Below, one piece after another: positions 1-7,500 of a stretch of DNA of 16,658 bases (positions are counted from its first letter, which is position 1; every line of letters begins with the position of its first letter). The position numbers and the translations under genes are program-made. Source of the DNA: Thiotrichaceae bacterium (GTDB taxonomy: Bacteria > Pseudomonadota > Gammaproteobacteria > Thiotrichales > Thiotrichaceae). The notes under the pieces were generated by a model that was not told the origin of the DNA, did no database searches, and saw only the letters and a program-made list of their open reading frames with translations. The stretch covers positions 1 through 16,658 of the forward strand of contig JALVDQ010000029.1 in NCBI GenBank assembly GCA_027008885.1. Direction: 5' to 3'.

Positions 1-178
1 AACGGAAGGCTCGCTACCACATACCACCGAATCGAGTTCGTCATCCTGCGGACTGATCTTTCGCTTCCAGTTACTCTCCACCCTGCCTCGCGGCAACGCA
101 GTTACTTTCAGCTACAGGGCTATGGCTTTCCCTGACATGGACTTTCACCATGCTAATTAAACGCCTTCGAGGGCGTAC
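1..178 (-). mobile_element. Group II intron, 5' end (partial; continues off the left edge)
   Basis: Read on the minus strand from 178, the segment starts GTACG, a variant of the group II GUGYG 5' boundary. It continues with a small hairpin (ACGCC, loop, GGCGT), then GCATGGTGAAAGTCCATG, which matches the stem with a GTGAAAGTCC or GTGCAAGTCC core near the start of many bacterial group II introns. GC-rich, strongly structured domain I-like sequence with a GCGAAAG stretch follows to the window edge. Composition differs sharply from the AT-rich flank, and the boundary coincides with the point where an R1 repeat copy is interrupted. A reverse transcriptase/maturase gene and domains V-VI would lie outside the window. 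The family assignment rests on recognition of the 5' pattern, not on a folded structure. Confidence 0.68.
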
Positions 179-275
179 CGTTAAATAGAACGACTATTCG
201 CCTCTCTTGATAAACTCACCTTATAATAATTCTGAAATTTTCGTTTCAATCCCAGTTCTCAGACAGACTCCTGGG
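179..275 (-). repeat. R1 repeat, copy A (half element, split by the group II intron)
   Basis: Read on the minus strand this begins CCCAGGAGTCTGTCTGAGAA and ends GCGAATAGTCGTTCTATT plus TAACG, directly abutting the intron. The terminal segment matches the right end of copy D (ending at 11630). The segment with TTAAATAGAAC and ACTATTCGCCTC matches the centre of copies B and D. The other half of the element is expected on the far side of the intron, outside the window. Its outer end lies six bases from the stop codon of the ParA-type gene. Confidence 0.75.
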
Positions 276-281
276 TGATAA

Positions 282-1190
282 TCAAACAGTCGCTGAGTTC
301 TTTTTTCTTTTTATAGAAAAACCCAGGCTTTCGACTATTTCGAGCACAAGACTCCTTACATTCTTGTAATAAGTGTCGTACCTGTCTGAAAGTGTAAAAA
401 ACTCAATAGAATCATCCGTAGCATTTGAAAGCTTTGGCGTCGGGGGAAGAACGCTATCAAATATTTTACAGCCTCTAATATTCGCAAATTGCACAAGCTC
501 ATCTTTATGAAGCCTGTACTGCTTTGTTCTTTTATCGGCTTTATTTAATACAAAGCCCAGCAGTTTAAATTGATTATCCTCTCCTCTCCATTCTTTTATG
601 CTGTCGAGAATTTTCAATGTCAGAGGAATGGCATTGATATTGATTCTGTTTAATTCTGTTGGAATAATGAAAAAATCAACAAGAAATGCCCCAACAAGTG
701 AATACCCGTTTCTTTTTGACAGATTCCCGGGCAAATCTACAAAAACAAAATCATATTTTCCTGATAATTGATCCTTCATCCACTTCGATATTAAGAGTGA
801 GTCGTCCAAACTGGAACTCTCTTCAAATTCTGTTACTAATTCCGAAGAAGAGCTTATTACATCAAGGTTGCCAAGTTTTACCTTTCTAGTTCCTGGCTTC
901 TCCTTTTTTTCTCGCGTAAATATATAATCTTCCAATTTAATACATTTTGACCCCTTGATTTTTTCTAAAAGTGCATGGGGCAATGTTCGCTGTTTACTCC
1001 GAATATTTGATATTTTATTTATTCCCAGAATGGCATTAGAGCAGGATGCCTGGGGATCAAAATCAATCACTAATACCCTGGATTTTTTTTGATTAATGGT
1101 TATTGATGACAGAAAGTCAGATATAAATAGCGACAGCGTGGTTTTTCCAACACCTCCTTTATTATTGTAGATACCAATAAATTTAGTCAT
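282..1190 (-). CDS. Orphan ParA/Soj-type (MinD-superfamily) ATPase
   Basis: This 302-residue protein has the deviant Walker A motif KGGVGKTT (residues 11-18) with the signature lysine K11. It has the Walker A' segment VLVIDFDPQAS (39-49) and a Walker B-like FVFVDLPG (149-155 region, D152). Such ATPases dimerise on ATP and position DNA or protein cargo on the nucleoid or membrane. The N terminus starts directly with the P-loop strand, so there is no helix-turn-helix extension as in plasmid P1-type ParA. No parB, parS cluster or cargo gene is adjacent: downstream is R1 copy A, upstream is R1 copy B. It is therefore an orphan, possibly a remnant of a plasmid or integrative element, or an accessory positioning factor. 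The ATG at 1188-1190 has only a weak GAGA-type ribosome site. Family is certain; role is unknown. Confidence 0.9.
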   Translation of the reverse strand: MTKFIGIYNNKGGVGKTTLSLFISDFLSSITINQKKSRVLVIDFDPQASCSNAILGINKISNIRSKQRTLPHALLEKIKGSKCIKLEDYIFTREKKEKPGTRKVKLGNLDVISSSSELVTEFEESSSLDDSLLISKWMKDQLSGKYDFVFVDLPGNLSKRNGYSLVGAFLVDFFIIPTELNRININAIPLTLKILDSIKEWRGEDNQFKLLGFVLNKADKRTKQYRLHKDELVQFANIRGCKIFDSVLPPTPKLSNATDDSIEFFTLSDRYDTYYKNVRSLVLEIVESLGFSIKRKKNSATV

Positions 1191-1217
1191 ATTATTATTC
1201 TCTTGCTTGTTTTTTTC

Positions 1218-1223
1218 ATTATA
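1218..1223 (-). promoter_or_regulatory. Candidate -10 box for the ParA-type gene
   Basis: On the minus strand a perfect TATAAT lies about 28 bases before the ATG. No good -35 hexamer is seen at 16-18 bases, so this is only a candidate in an AT-rich stretch. Confidence 0.3.
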
Positions 1224-1246
1224 AATAAGAATTACGGTAAATCTTG

Positions 1247-1404
1247 GAACCTGTCTGGAAATATGAGTCGTAGCGAGGGAAAGTTGATTTGAGCCAGATT
1301 TTTTATCAATTTGAGGCGAATAGTTGTTCTATTTAACGAAAATTGAGGAAAAATCTAGCCAAATTCAGCTTTTCCGCCGTAGGCTTACTATTTCAGGCAG
1401 GTTC
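1247..1404 (+). repeat. R1 repeat, copy B (complete short form, 158 bp)
   Basis: The ends are inverted repeats: GAACCTGTCTGGAA at the left, and GAACCTGCCTGAAA when the right end is read on the minus strand. Similarity continues inward, with CGTAG followed by an AAAGTTGATTTGAGCCAGA-type block on the left, and CTACGG with AAAAGCTGAATTTGGCTAGA on the complementary right arm. The arms are thus roughly 50 bp each around a centre containing the conserved TTCTATTTAACG. No coding sequence is inside. This is a MITE-like element, without an obvious target duplication. Copies A, C and D in this window share parts of it. Confidence 0.8.
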
Positions 1405-1477
1405 TTAAATATAATGATTACATTTCCTGTTTATATCAACACAATTCAGATAAGCGAAATAATTAGACAACACAGGC

Positions 1478-1508
1478 AAAAATATATAAAAAACAGGGGG
1501 GATGGGTA
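1478..1508 (+). repeat. R2 repeat, tail fragment only
   Basis: The sequence AAATATATAAAAAACAGG followed by a G-tract and ATGGGT repeats the outer tail of the R2 copies at 4013, 8255 (inverted) and 16525. Here the similarity stops after GATGGGT. No heptamer array or GTAG stem-loop follows, so this is a truncated copy. Confidence 0.75.
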
Positions 1509-1593
1509 ATAATGTTCAGCCGTTTGGCGTTTACGCTGGGTGTTGTTAACAATTTGTTCCAGAGCTTGCTGCTGATAGATACTTAAATTAAGG

Positions 1594-1621
1594 TATAATG
1601 GGTTTCCCCTGTTTCAGGAGT
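1594..1621 (+). promoter_or_regulatory. Candidate -10 box and ribosome binding site for the propeller gene
   Basis: TATAAT occurs at 1594-1599, with no convincing -35 at standard spacing. CAGGAG at 1615-1620 is a good Shine-Dalgarno sequence eight bases before the ATG at 1629 and supports that start. The transcription start is inferred. Confidence 0.4.
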
Positions 1622-1628
1622 ACCCAAA

Positions 1629-4016
1629 ATGCCTTTATTAAAACAAGCATATTCTTTTATTGCGCTAATCTGTTTTTTCCTTTGGAGTAATTGTTATTCT
1701 GCCAATGCCGGATTGCCGGTTTCATGGGAAACAATCGGTCCTGGCGGTGGTGGCTGGCTTCCTGCTATCACGGTTGTTGATGATTCTGAAAGTACGGTTT
1801 ATGTGGCTTGTGATGTTGGTGGTATTTATAAAAGCAATGATCATGGTAAATCATGGAAAATAAAAAATATAGGGTTATTCAACTATTATGTCCATGATAT
1901 TGCCTATGATCCATCGCAACCAAAAACTCTTTATGCGGCTACCCGAGGAGGTGTTTACAAGTCGATAAATGGTGGTGATAGCTGGTCAATTAAACGTGCG
2001 GGTTTTCCTCCTGAAAGTGAATATAATTTTAGCGCGCCAATCAGTGATATTGTAGTTGATCCGGATCATCCAAATATTATTTATGCTGGTGTCGGCGTGC
2101 CAAGATCAGGCTATGAGCTTGATGGCTTTCATTGGCAAACTGCCGGCATAAAGGGAGCTATCTATAAAAGCAGTGATTATGGCGAACACTGGAGATTGAT
2201 TCGTAATACCGGGATTGATCCTGATGCGATGATTTACTCTCTTGCGATTGATCCAAATGATACTAATGTTCTTTATGCTGCAACCAGCAAGGGGGTATAT
2301 AAAAGTCAAACAGCGGGTACCACATGGGTTTCTAAAAGTTCTGGTCTACCGCATTCGCTTGCTATGACATTGGTTATCAATCCTGACAATTCCAGTACGC
2401 TTTATGTCACTATGTGGGCAACCCCGGATAGCTTCAGCTGGCAAGGTGGCGTTTATAAAAGTATAAACGGTGGAGATGACTGGGTTGCGATAAATAATGG
2501 TCTGCAAAAAGTGATGGGCAAGGAAGAAGGATTAACCAGTAATTATCCTCAACTTGTGATTGACAAGAATAATCCTGAAATTTTGTATCTGGGTAGCACT
2601 CCCTGGACTCCTACACCTGGAGTTTATAAAACAGTAAATGGTGGAGATAGTTGGGAGTGGGTAACTAAAGCAGACCCCGATGAAGCAGACAAAAATGTAG
2701 ATGTTGGATGGATTACCGAACACAGCGTTTCTGTAAAAAGCCTGGCGATAGATCCGAATGATTCTGATCGCTTGTATTTTGGTACTTCAACTCACCTGAT
2801 TACTAGCGAAGATGCAGGAGTTACCTGGAGGCAAATCTATAGCGAAGCAAAAGGAAGCGGTTACTGGAAAGGTAATGGTCTGGAAACTACCGTGGTTGCG
2901 GCTATTGCGGTTGATCCCACAAATTCAAATAATCTTTATGCCGGTTATTGGGATATGGGTTTCCTAAAAAGCAATGATGGCGGTGTGTCTTTTAAAAGAA
3001 CCTTCAAGGGCATGAAATATGATTCAAATACGTTTGCAATTATTGTCGATCCTGACGAGCCTTCCATTATTTATGCAGCAAGTGGGTGGTGGGAAGAAAA
3101 TAAAGGAGCCATTTATCGAAGTAATGATTATGGCGAAAGCTGGAAACAACTGGGTAGTGACTTGCCTGACGCTCAAATCTGGTCTTTTGCCCTGGATAAA
3201 AGCAGCCCGCTCCATGCCAGAACACTATATGCTGCAAGCTATGGAAATGGTATTTATAAAACCACAGATGGCGGCAAACACTGGACTCAAATAAATAAAG
3301 GTTTGGGGGTGAATGGCAATTTACAGGTAAGAAAAATTGTCATTGACCCAAATGATGCGAACATTTTATACGCAGGAATTGAAGCAAAACAAATAGAAGA
3401 AGGTAATTCGAATAGCACCATTCAGGGAGGCTTGTTCAAATCAACAGATGCAGGAAAACATTGGCATCGTATTGATAATCCATCACAAATTACTGTCTGG
3501 GATATTCTCGTTGATCCTGAAAATTCGCAAATCATCTATACCGCAGTTAAAAGTGACTATGATCACAGTAAAGAGGAAACTTATGCGGGAGGGGTTTACA
3601 AAAGCGTCGATGCTGGAGAGACATGGAAGAGGGAAAATACTGGTTTTGGTGATCAAAATAATCTCAATATTACTTCAATTGCAATCAGTCCAGGCGACAG
3701 TGCGATATTATATGCGGTCACCACAGATGATCCTTTTCATGACCGAAGTAGTGGAAGAGGAATTTTTAGAAGTGTCAATGGAGGAAAAAACTGGATACCT
3801 GTAAGCAGTCAATCCAATGTACTCTATTATGAAAGCATCACTATTGACCCTTCCCGCCCGTCTGTTCTGTATGCTGGCAGCTCTGGCAACGGTATCTTAA
3901 AAGGAGTTGTCAGCCAGCCTCCCGCATCACTCCCAATAAGCCTGACAAGCATACTGATGCTTATAGTATTACTATTTTCCTTGAGCAGAATAAGGTTTAG
4001 AGACACTGTGCAATAA
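1629..4016 (+). CDS. Secreted tandem beta-propeller protein, GH74-like (Asp-box repeats)
   Basis: This is a 795-residue protein. Residues 1-27 look like a signal peptide (hydrophobic core, ANA before GLP). The mature part contains about 13 Asp-box motifs of the form S-x-(D/N)-x-G-x-x-W, e.g. KSNDHGKSW at 68-76, KSSDYGEHW at 180-188, KTTDGGKHW at 544-552 and KSVDAGETW at 658-666. Each is preceded by a DPx(N/D)xxxLYA strand, as in two stacked seven-bladed propellers. The start (IGPGGGG, then YVACDVGGIYKS) resembles the first blade of family 74 xyloglucanases, where the Asp of TDVGG is catalytic; here it is D62. A second Asp in GYWDMGF (D442) sits at a similar distance to the second GH74 acid. 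Residues about 768-791 form a hydrophobic helix followed by R/K residues, a C-terminal membrane or sorting tail. The alternative is a non-catalytic BNR/sortilin-like protein. Family fold is confident; enzymatic activity is inferred. Confidence 0.82.
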   Translation: MPLLKQAYSFIALICFFLWSNCYSANAGLPVSWETIGPGGGGWLPAITVVDDSESTVYVACDVGGIYKSNDHGKSWKIKNIGLFNYYVHDIAYDPSQPKTLYAATRGGVYKSINGGDSWSIKRAGFPPESEYNFSAPISDIVVDPDHPNIIYAGVGVPRSGYELDGFHWQTAGIKGAIYKSSDYGEHWRLIRNTGIDPDAMIYSLAIDPNDTNVLYAATSKGVYKSQTAGTTWVSKSSGLPHSLAMTLVINPDNSSTLYVTMWATPDSFSWQGGVYKSINGGDDWVAINNGLQKVMGKEEGLTSNYPQLVIDKNNPEILYLGSTPWTPTPGVYKTVNGGDSWEWVTKADPDEADKNVDVGWITEHSVSVKSLAIDPNDSDRLYFGTSTHLITSEDAGVTWRQIYSEAKGSGYWKGNGLETTVVAAIAVDPTNSNNLYAGYWDMGFLKSNDGGVSFKRTFKGMKYDSNTFAIIVDPDEPSIIYAASGWWEENKGAIYRSNDYGESWKQLGSDLPDAQIWSFALDKSSPLHARTLYAASYGNGIYKTTDGGKHWTQINKGLGVNGNLQVRKIVIDPNDANILYAGIEAKQIEEGNSNSTIQGGLFKSTDAGKHWHRIDNPSQITVWDILVDPENSQIIYTAVKSDYDHSKEETYAGGVYKSVDAGETWKRENTGFGDQNNLNITSIAISPGDSAILYAVTTDDPFHDRSSGRGIFRSVNGGKNWIPVSSQSNVLYYESITIDPSRPSVLYAGSSGNGILKGVVSQPPASLPISLTSILMLIVLLFSLSRIRFRDTVQ

Positions 4017-4105
4017 AAATCCTAAAAAACAGGGGGGATGGGTGTTGTCAAAGACAGAGGACAGAGGACACTACCGTAGCCCGTATGAAGCCTGCGGAAT
4101 GCGGG
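4013..4105 (+). repeat. R2 repeat with one REP-like stem-loop
   Basis: The copy starts at the stop codon of the propeller gene. The A-rich tail and G-tract (to about 4044) are followed by three tandem heptamers in register: AGACAGA 4052-4058, GGACAGA 4059-4065 and GGACACT 4066-4072. Then GTAG (4076-4079) leads a stem CCCGTAT (4080-4086) pairing with ATGCGGG (4099-4105) with one T-G wobble. A GTAG-type tetranucleotide before an imperfect stem-loop is the hallmark of REP elements mobilised by RAYT (TnpA-REP) proteins. The stem-loop may also end transcription of the upstream gene. Confidence 0.7.
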
Positions 4106-4447
4106 AAAACAAGGCATATAGTCAGCCTGTATTGAGTATATTAACCGCAGGAGTTTTTATAAAATAAGGGTTTTAAACGAAGAAGGTGTAAGCAAGAAGT
4201 TGCATATCGTGTTGGTTTTCCTTCTTTACAATCTCTGCGAATCCCTCTGTGTTTCTCTGCGTAACACTCGTCTTTTAGCATTTTACAGAGGGGATGCTTT
4301 TTAACAGACAAAATCAGGCAAATTAGAACTCTGAAACTTGGGCTATAACAATTAAATAGATAAAACAATTTAATGGCAAACACCTTTTATTGATACTTTT
4401 ATACCGTTTGTCGGGGTGGTTATAAATTTTTCTTTTTGCTTCGAGCT
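4106..4447. other. Non-coding intergenic stretch with a degenerate CTCTGYG tract
   Basis: About 340 bases without a credible gene. Around 4230-4265 there is a degenerate tandem pattern built on CTCTGCG, CTCTGTG and CTCTGCG separated by TTTC or AATCC spacers, of the kind that recurs as intergenic filler in environmental bacterial genomes. AGCAT and ATGCT (about 4278-4300) form a weak stem followed by five T, a poor terminator candidate. A minus-strand reading frame across 4141-4383 has no recognisable domain and is read as chance coding over the repeat-like tract. Confidence 0.4.
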
Positions 4448-4467
4448 AGGAGGAGGATAATTAGACT

Positions 4468-4509
4468 GTGAAAGAAGAGATGCACAGCAATAATTCAAGT
4501 AAAAAATAA
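4468..4509 (+). other. Possible leader mini-ORF upstream of the modular esterase gene
   Basis: A very strong Shine-Dalgarno-like run (AGGAGGAGGA, 4448-4457) precedes a 13-codon frame starting GTG at 4468 and ending TAA at 4507-4509; an in-frame ATG lies at 4480. No Shine-Dalgarno of this strength occurs elsewhere in the window, and it has no large gene behind it. It could drive a leader peptide translated just before the hairpin and main start. It could also be a relic of a lost gene start. No homology is recognised. Confidence 0.35.
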
Positions 4510-4530
4510 TGTCTTTTTAAGACAAAGGAG
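4510..4530 (+). promoter_or_regulatory. Hairpin abutting the ribosome binding site of the modular esterase gene
   Basis: TGTCTT (4510-4515) and AAGACA (4519-4524) are perfect complements around a three-T loop. The strong site AAAGGAG (4524-4530) follows directly, and the ATG is seven bases further at 4538. The hairpin begins right after the stop codon of the mini-ORF, so translation of one could affect the other. The stem is short and AT-rich, so its stability is modest. Confidence 0.4.
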
Positions 4531-4537
4531 TATTGAA

Positions 4538-7500
4538 ATGATGCACGGAAGCAAGATTTTCAAGAAAGTTACAGAAGTTGTTCTCTTTATTTTTATGATT
4601 ATTTACGCTCATGCCGGAATAGCAGCGGGCGCAGGTGAATATCTTAACGACGTTAAGATACACAAGAATAATGCCGATAAATACGTTATTTTCTATCCCG
4701 ATGGGCATTTCAGAGATGCTCCCATAGTTTTGTTTATGAGTGGTGCGGGCGCATCTACCGCTGATAATGTCAGCAGCAAATATAATGGTCTTCTACGATA
4801 CATTGCCTCACAGGGCTATTATGTTATTGCTGCAGCCTATCAAGGTGACTATTACGCAAATCTGTCTATAAACTCTTTTGAAAAGGCTTTAGTTGCCTCT
4901 CGGAGATACCATCCAGAGCTGGATTTTTCCAGGCTTGGTGTAATGGGGCATTCAGTCGGTGGAGGACAAGCCTTTCCTGTCTTAAAGCATTTTCTCGACT
5001 CTAATCAAGAGTATGGAAAAAAAGCCAGCTTTGTTATGTCTATTGATGGCTGGTTTCCCTTCGGAATGAAAGAAAATGATTTAAGGAGCTTGCATACAAC
5101 GGCTTCTATTATTCAATTTGGAGGACTCATTGGAACGGGTACTGACCCTAAAATACACATTACTACAATGAATTTGCTACCTCAGTCGAATAAGAAGTCC
5201 TATCATGTATTAGGAGAAGCTACGAATCATAGTTATCTTACGGGTGATCTGGATAGCATCCTGAACAAGCAAGATCTGTTAGAGCCTATTCAGTCATTGT
5301 TGGATTATACATTTGCAGGAGGTAATGATGATTTTCTTGTTGGTTATACTGACACCGTAGCCGATGTTTTAAATGCCATAGAAAACCATGACTACTGGGA
5401 TGATTGCTCGGGTGGTGGCTATGGCGCCGAGGCAACACTTAATGAATATCATAATGATATTGCTTATTGTGATCCTGAATCCTATGCCAATCCAGACCCA
5501 ACTTTAGCGATTTTGTCATCCAGTGTTGAAGTTATTAATGACAATAGCGTTTATATTCATTTTAACCTGAATGAAAAGGCACAGGCTCGTGTTGAGTATG
5601 GTGAAACTGCTAACTATGGTCACTTTACAACGAAAGAAACCAGTTTTAATTATGCCTCTCACCGTCAGCGAATCCGTGGTCTGGATGCTGATACTCTCTA
5701 TCATTACCGTGTTCATGCCTATGATAGAAATGGCATAGAAGTTATTTCTGATGATAAAACATTCATCATTAGGCCTCAGCCAACACTTGTGATCAAATCC
5801 TCATCGGTAGAGCCAATCAGCGATTCTAGCGTTTATATTCATTTTAACCTGAATGAAAAGGCACAGGCTCGTGTTGAGTATGGTGAAACCGCTAACTATG
5901 GTCACTTTACAACGAAAGAGACCAGTTTTAATTATGCTTCTCACCGTCAGCGAATCCGCGGTCTGGATGCTGATACTCTCTATCATTACCGTGTTCATGC
6001 CTATGATAGAAATGGCGTAGAAGTTATTTCAGATGACAAGACTTTTAGAATTAGGCCGCAGTCAACTCTGGCAATAAAGTCGTCAGCCGTAGAGACGATT
6101 AATTCTTCAAGTGTGTATGTTTTCTTCAATTTGAATGAAAAGGCACAGGCTCGCGTTGAGTATGGTGAAACAACTGACTATGGTCACTTTACAACGAAAG
6201 AGACCAGCTTTAATTATGATGCTCACCGTCAACAGATTCGTGGTCTAAATGCCAATACCCTCTATCATTATCGTGTTCATGCCTATGATAGAAATGGTAT
6301 TGAGGTGGTTTCCGGTGACAGGACTTTTATGATAAAACAATCAGCGGGTTTTGCTTATCCACCTGAAGTCGAGTTTAAGTCTGTCCCGACAAATTATGAT
6401 GTGCTTAAACCTGCTCGTGGAGAAACAGTCATTGATCCAGAATTTGGCACCAGCATTACCCGAATCACAGATGCTCGAATAGTTGATAAAGATGACAATC
6501 CCTGCGTGGATTATACATATCCCAAAACACAGTCCTGGAACGCTGATATGTCACTACTTAGGGTGAAATTCAGACTTTATGATGCGAATACGCTGGAAGA
6601 GTCTCCTATCACTAAAGGTCTTAGCTGTACTGAAGGATACAATAAGCTAGGTTCGCCCGGATGGGCTTTCCGCTGGTCTTATAAATACCCTGATGTCTTT
6701 TATACGCTCAATACTAATTTCATTTTTCAAAAAAATACGATTAATGGAAATAACATAAGATCAGAAGTAGTGAAGAATTTTTCAGGCTATGGTTTTGAAA
6801 AAATGTTACTGGGTAGCAACGAAGGTAATATGAGCTATGATGACAGGCTTGTTATATTCACCGCGAAAAAACCTGGAAATGATCATGTTTTTGCTGTGCT
6901 GCTTAATACAGTAACAAAGTCAGTGAAAGTAAAAGAATTGCCCAATACAACCTGGGGGATTGTTTTTGTAAAGAAATATCAAAGTAATGACTATGAAAAG
7001 CGTGACCTTTATGACTGGATTACCATAAGCCCCAGAGGAGACCATATACTGGAAAATAAAACCATCAATGGTTATCTCTATGTGGGTCAATATCTTGATA
7101 CAGCACCTGATAAAGGGATCTTCATGTATGATTTGAACTTTGAAAACCCTCAAAGAATTGCCATGCAAGCCTCTCATGGTGATATTGGTATTGACAGTAA
7201 TGGTGATCAGGTCTGGGTTCAGTTCGAATATGGCGACCGTCGTGGCACATGGAGCTATAACCTTGACACCCTGGAAGATAAACTTGTGGGTAAAAAATTA
7301 TTCCCATACAAGGCTGGACATATCAGTTGCCAAAACTATAAGCGTCCAGGTTGGTGCTATTTAAGTACAACACTGCCCGGTCTTAGAGAAGTTTATGCTT
7401 TGAAGCTAGATGGAAGTGGCAAAGTGAATCGTTTTGCGCAGACTCGTTATCTTGGTCCTTCTTATGGCGGCGTAAGTCCAGATGGAAAAAGAGTTATTTT

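Noticed and set aside
179..1404. A parABS partition locus around the ParA-type gene
   Set aside because: No parB reading frame and no 16-bp parS-like palindromes were found. The flanking repeats are R1 elements with asymmetric internal sequence.
1324..1509. A 61-codon plus-strand frame
   Set aside because: It runs across the R1 and R2 repeats, has no ribosome site and no similarity to any family.
4141..4383. An 80-codon minus-strand reading frame between the two secreted-protein genes
   Set aside because: It spans a degenerate CTCTGYG repeat-like tract and has no ribosome site or recognisable domain. Its repetitive basic stretch comes from the repeat.
5516..5998. Two similar minus-strand reading frames
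   Set aside because: They are antisense to FnIII units 1 and 2 and resemble each other only because the coding strand is duplicated.
5498..6343. Tandem repeats as a possible CRISPR or satellite
   Set aside because: The 282-bp units are in frame, contiguous without spacers, and encode a beta-sandwich repeat inside a larger protein.
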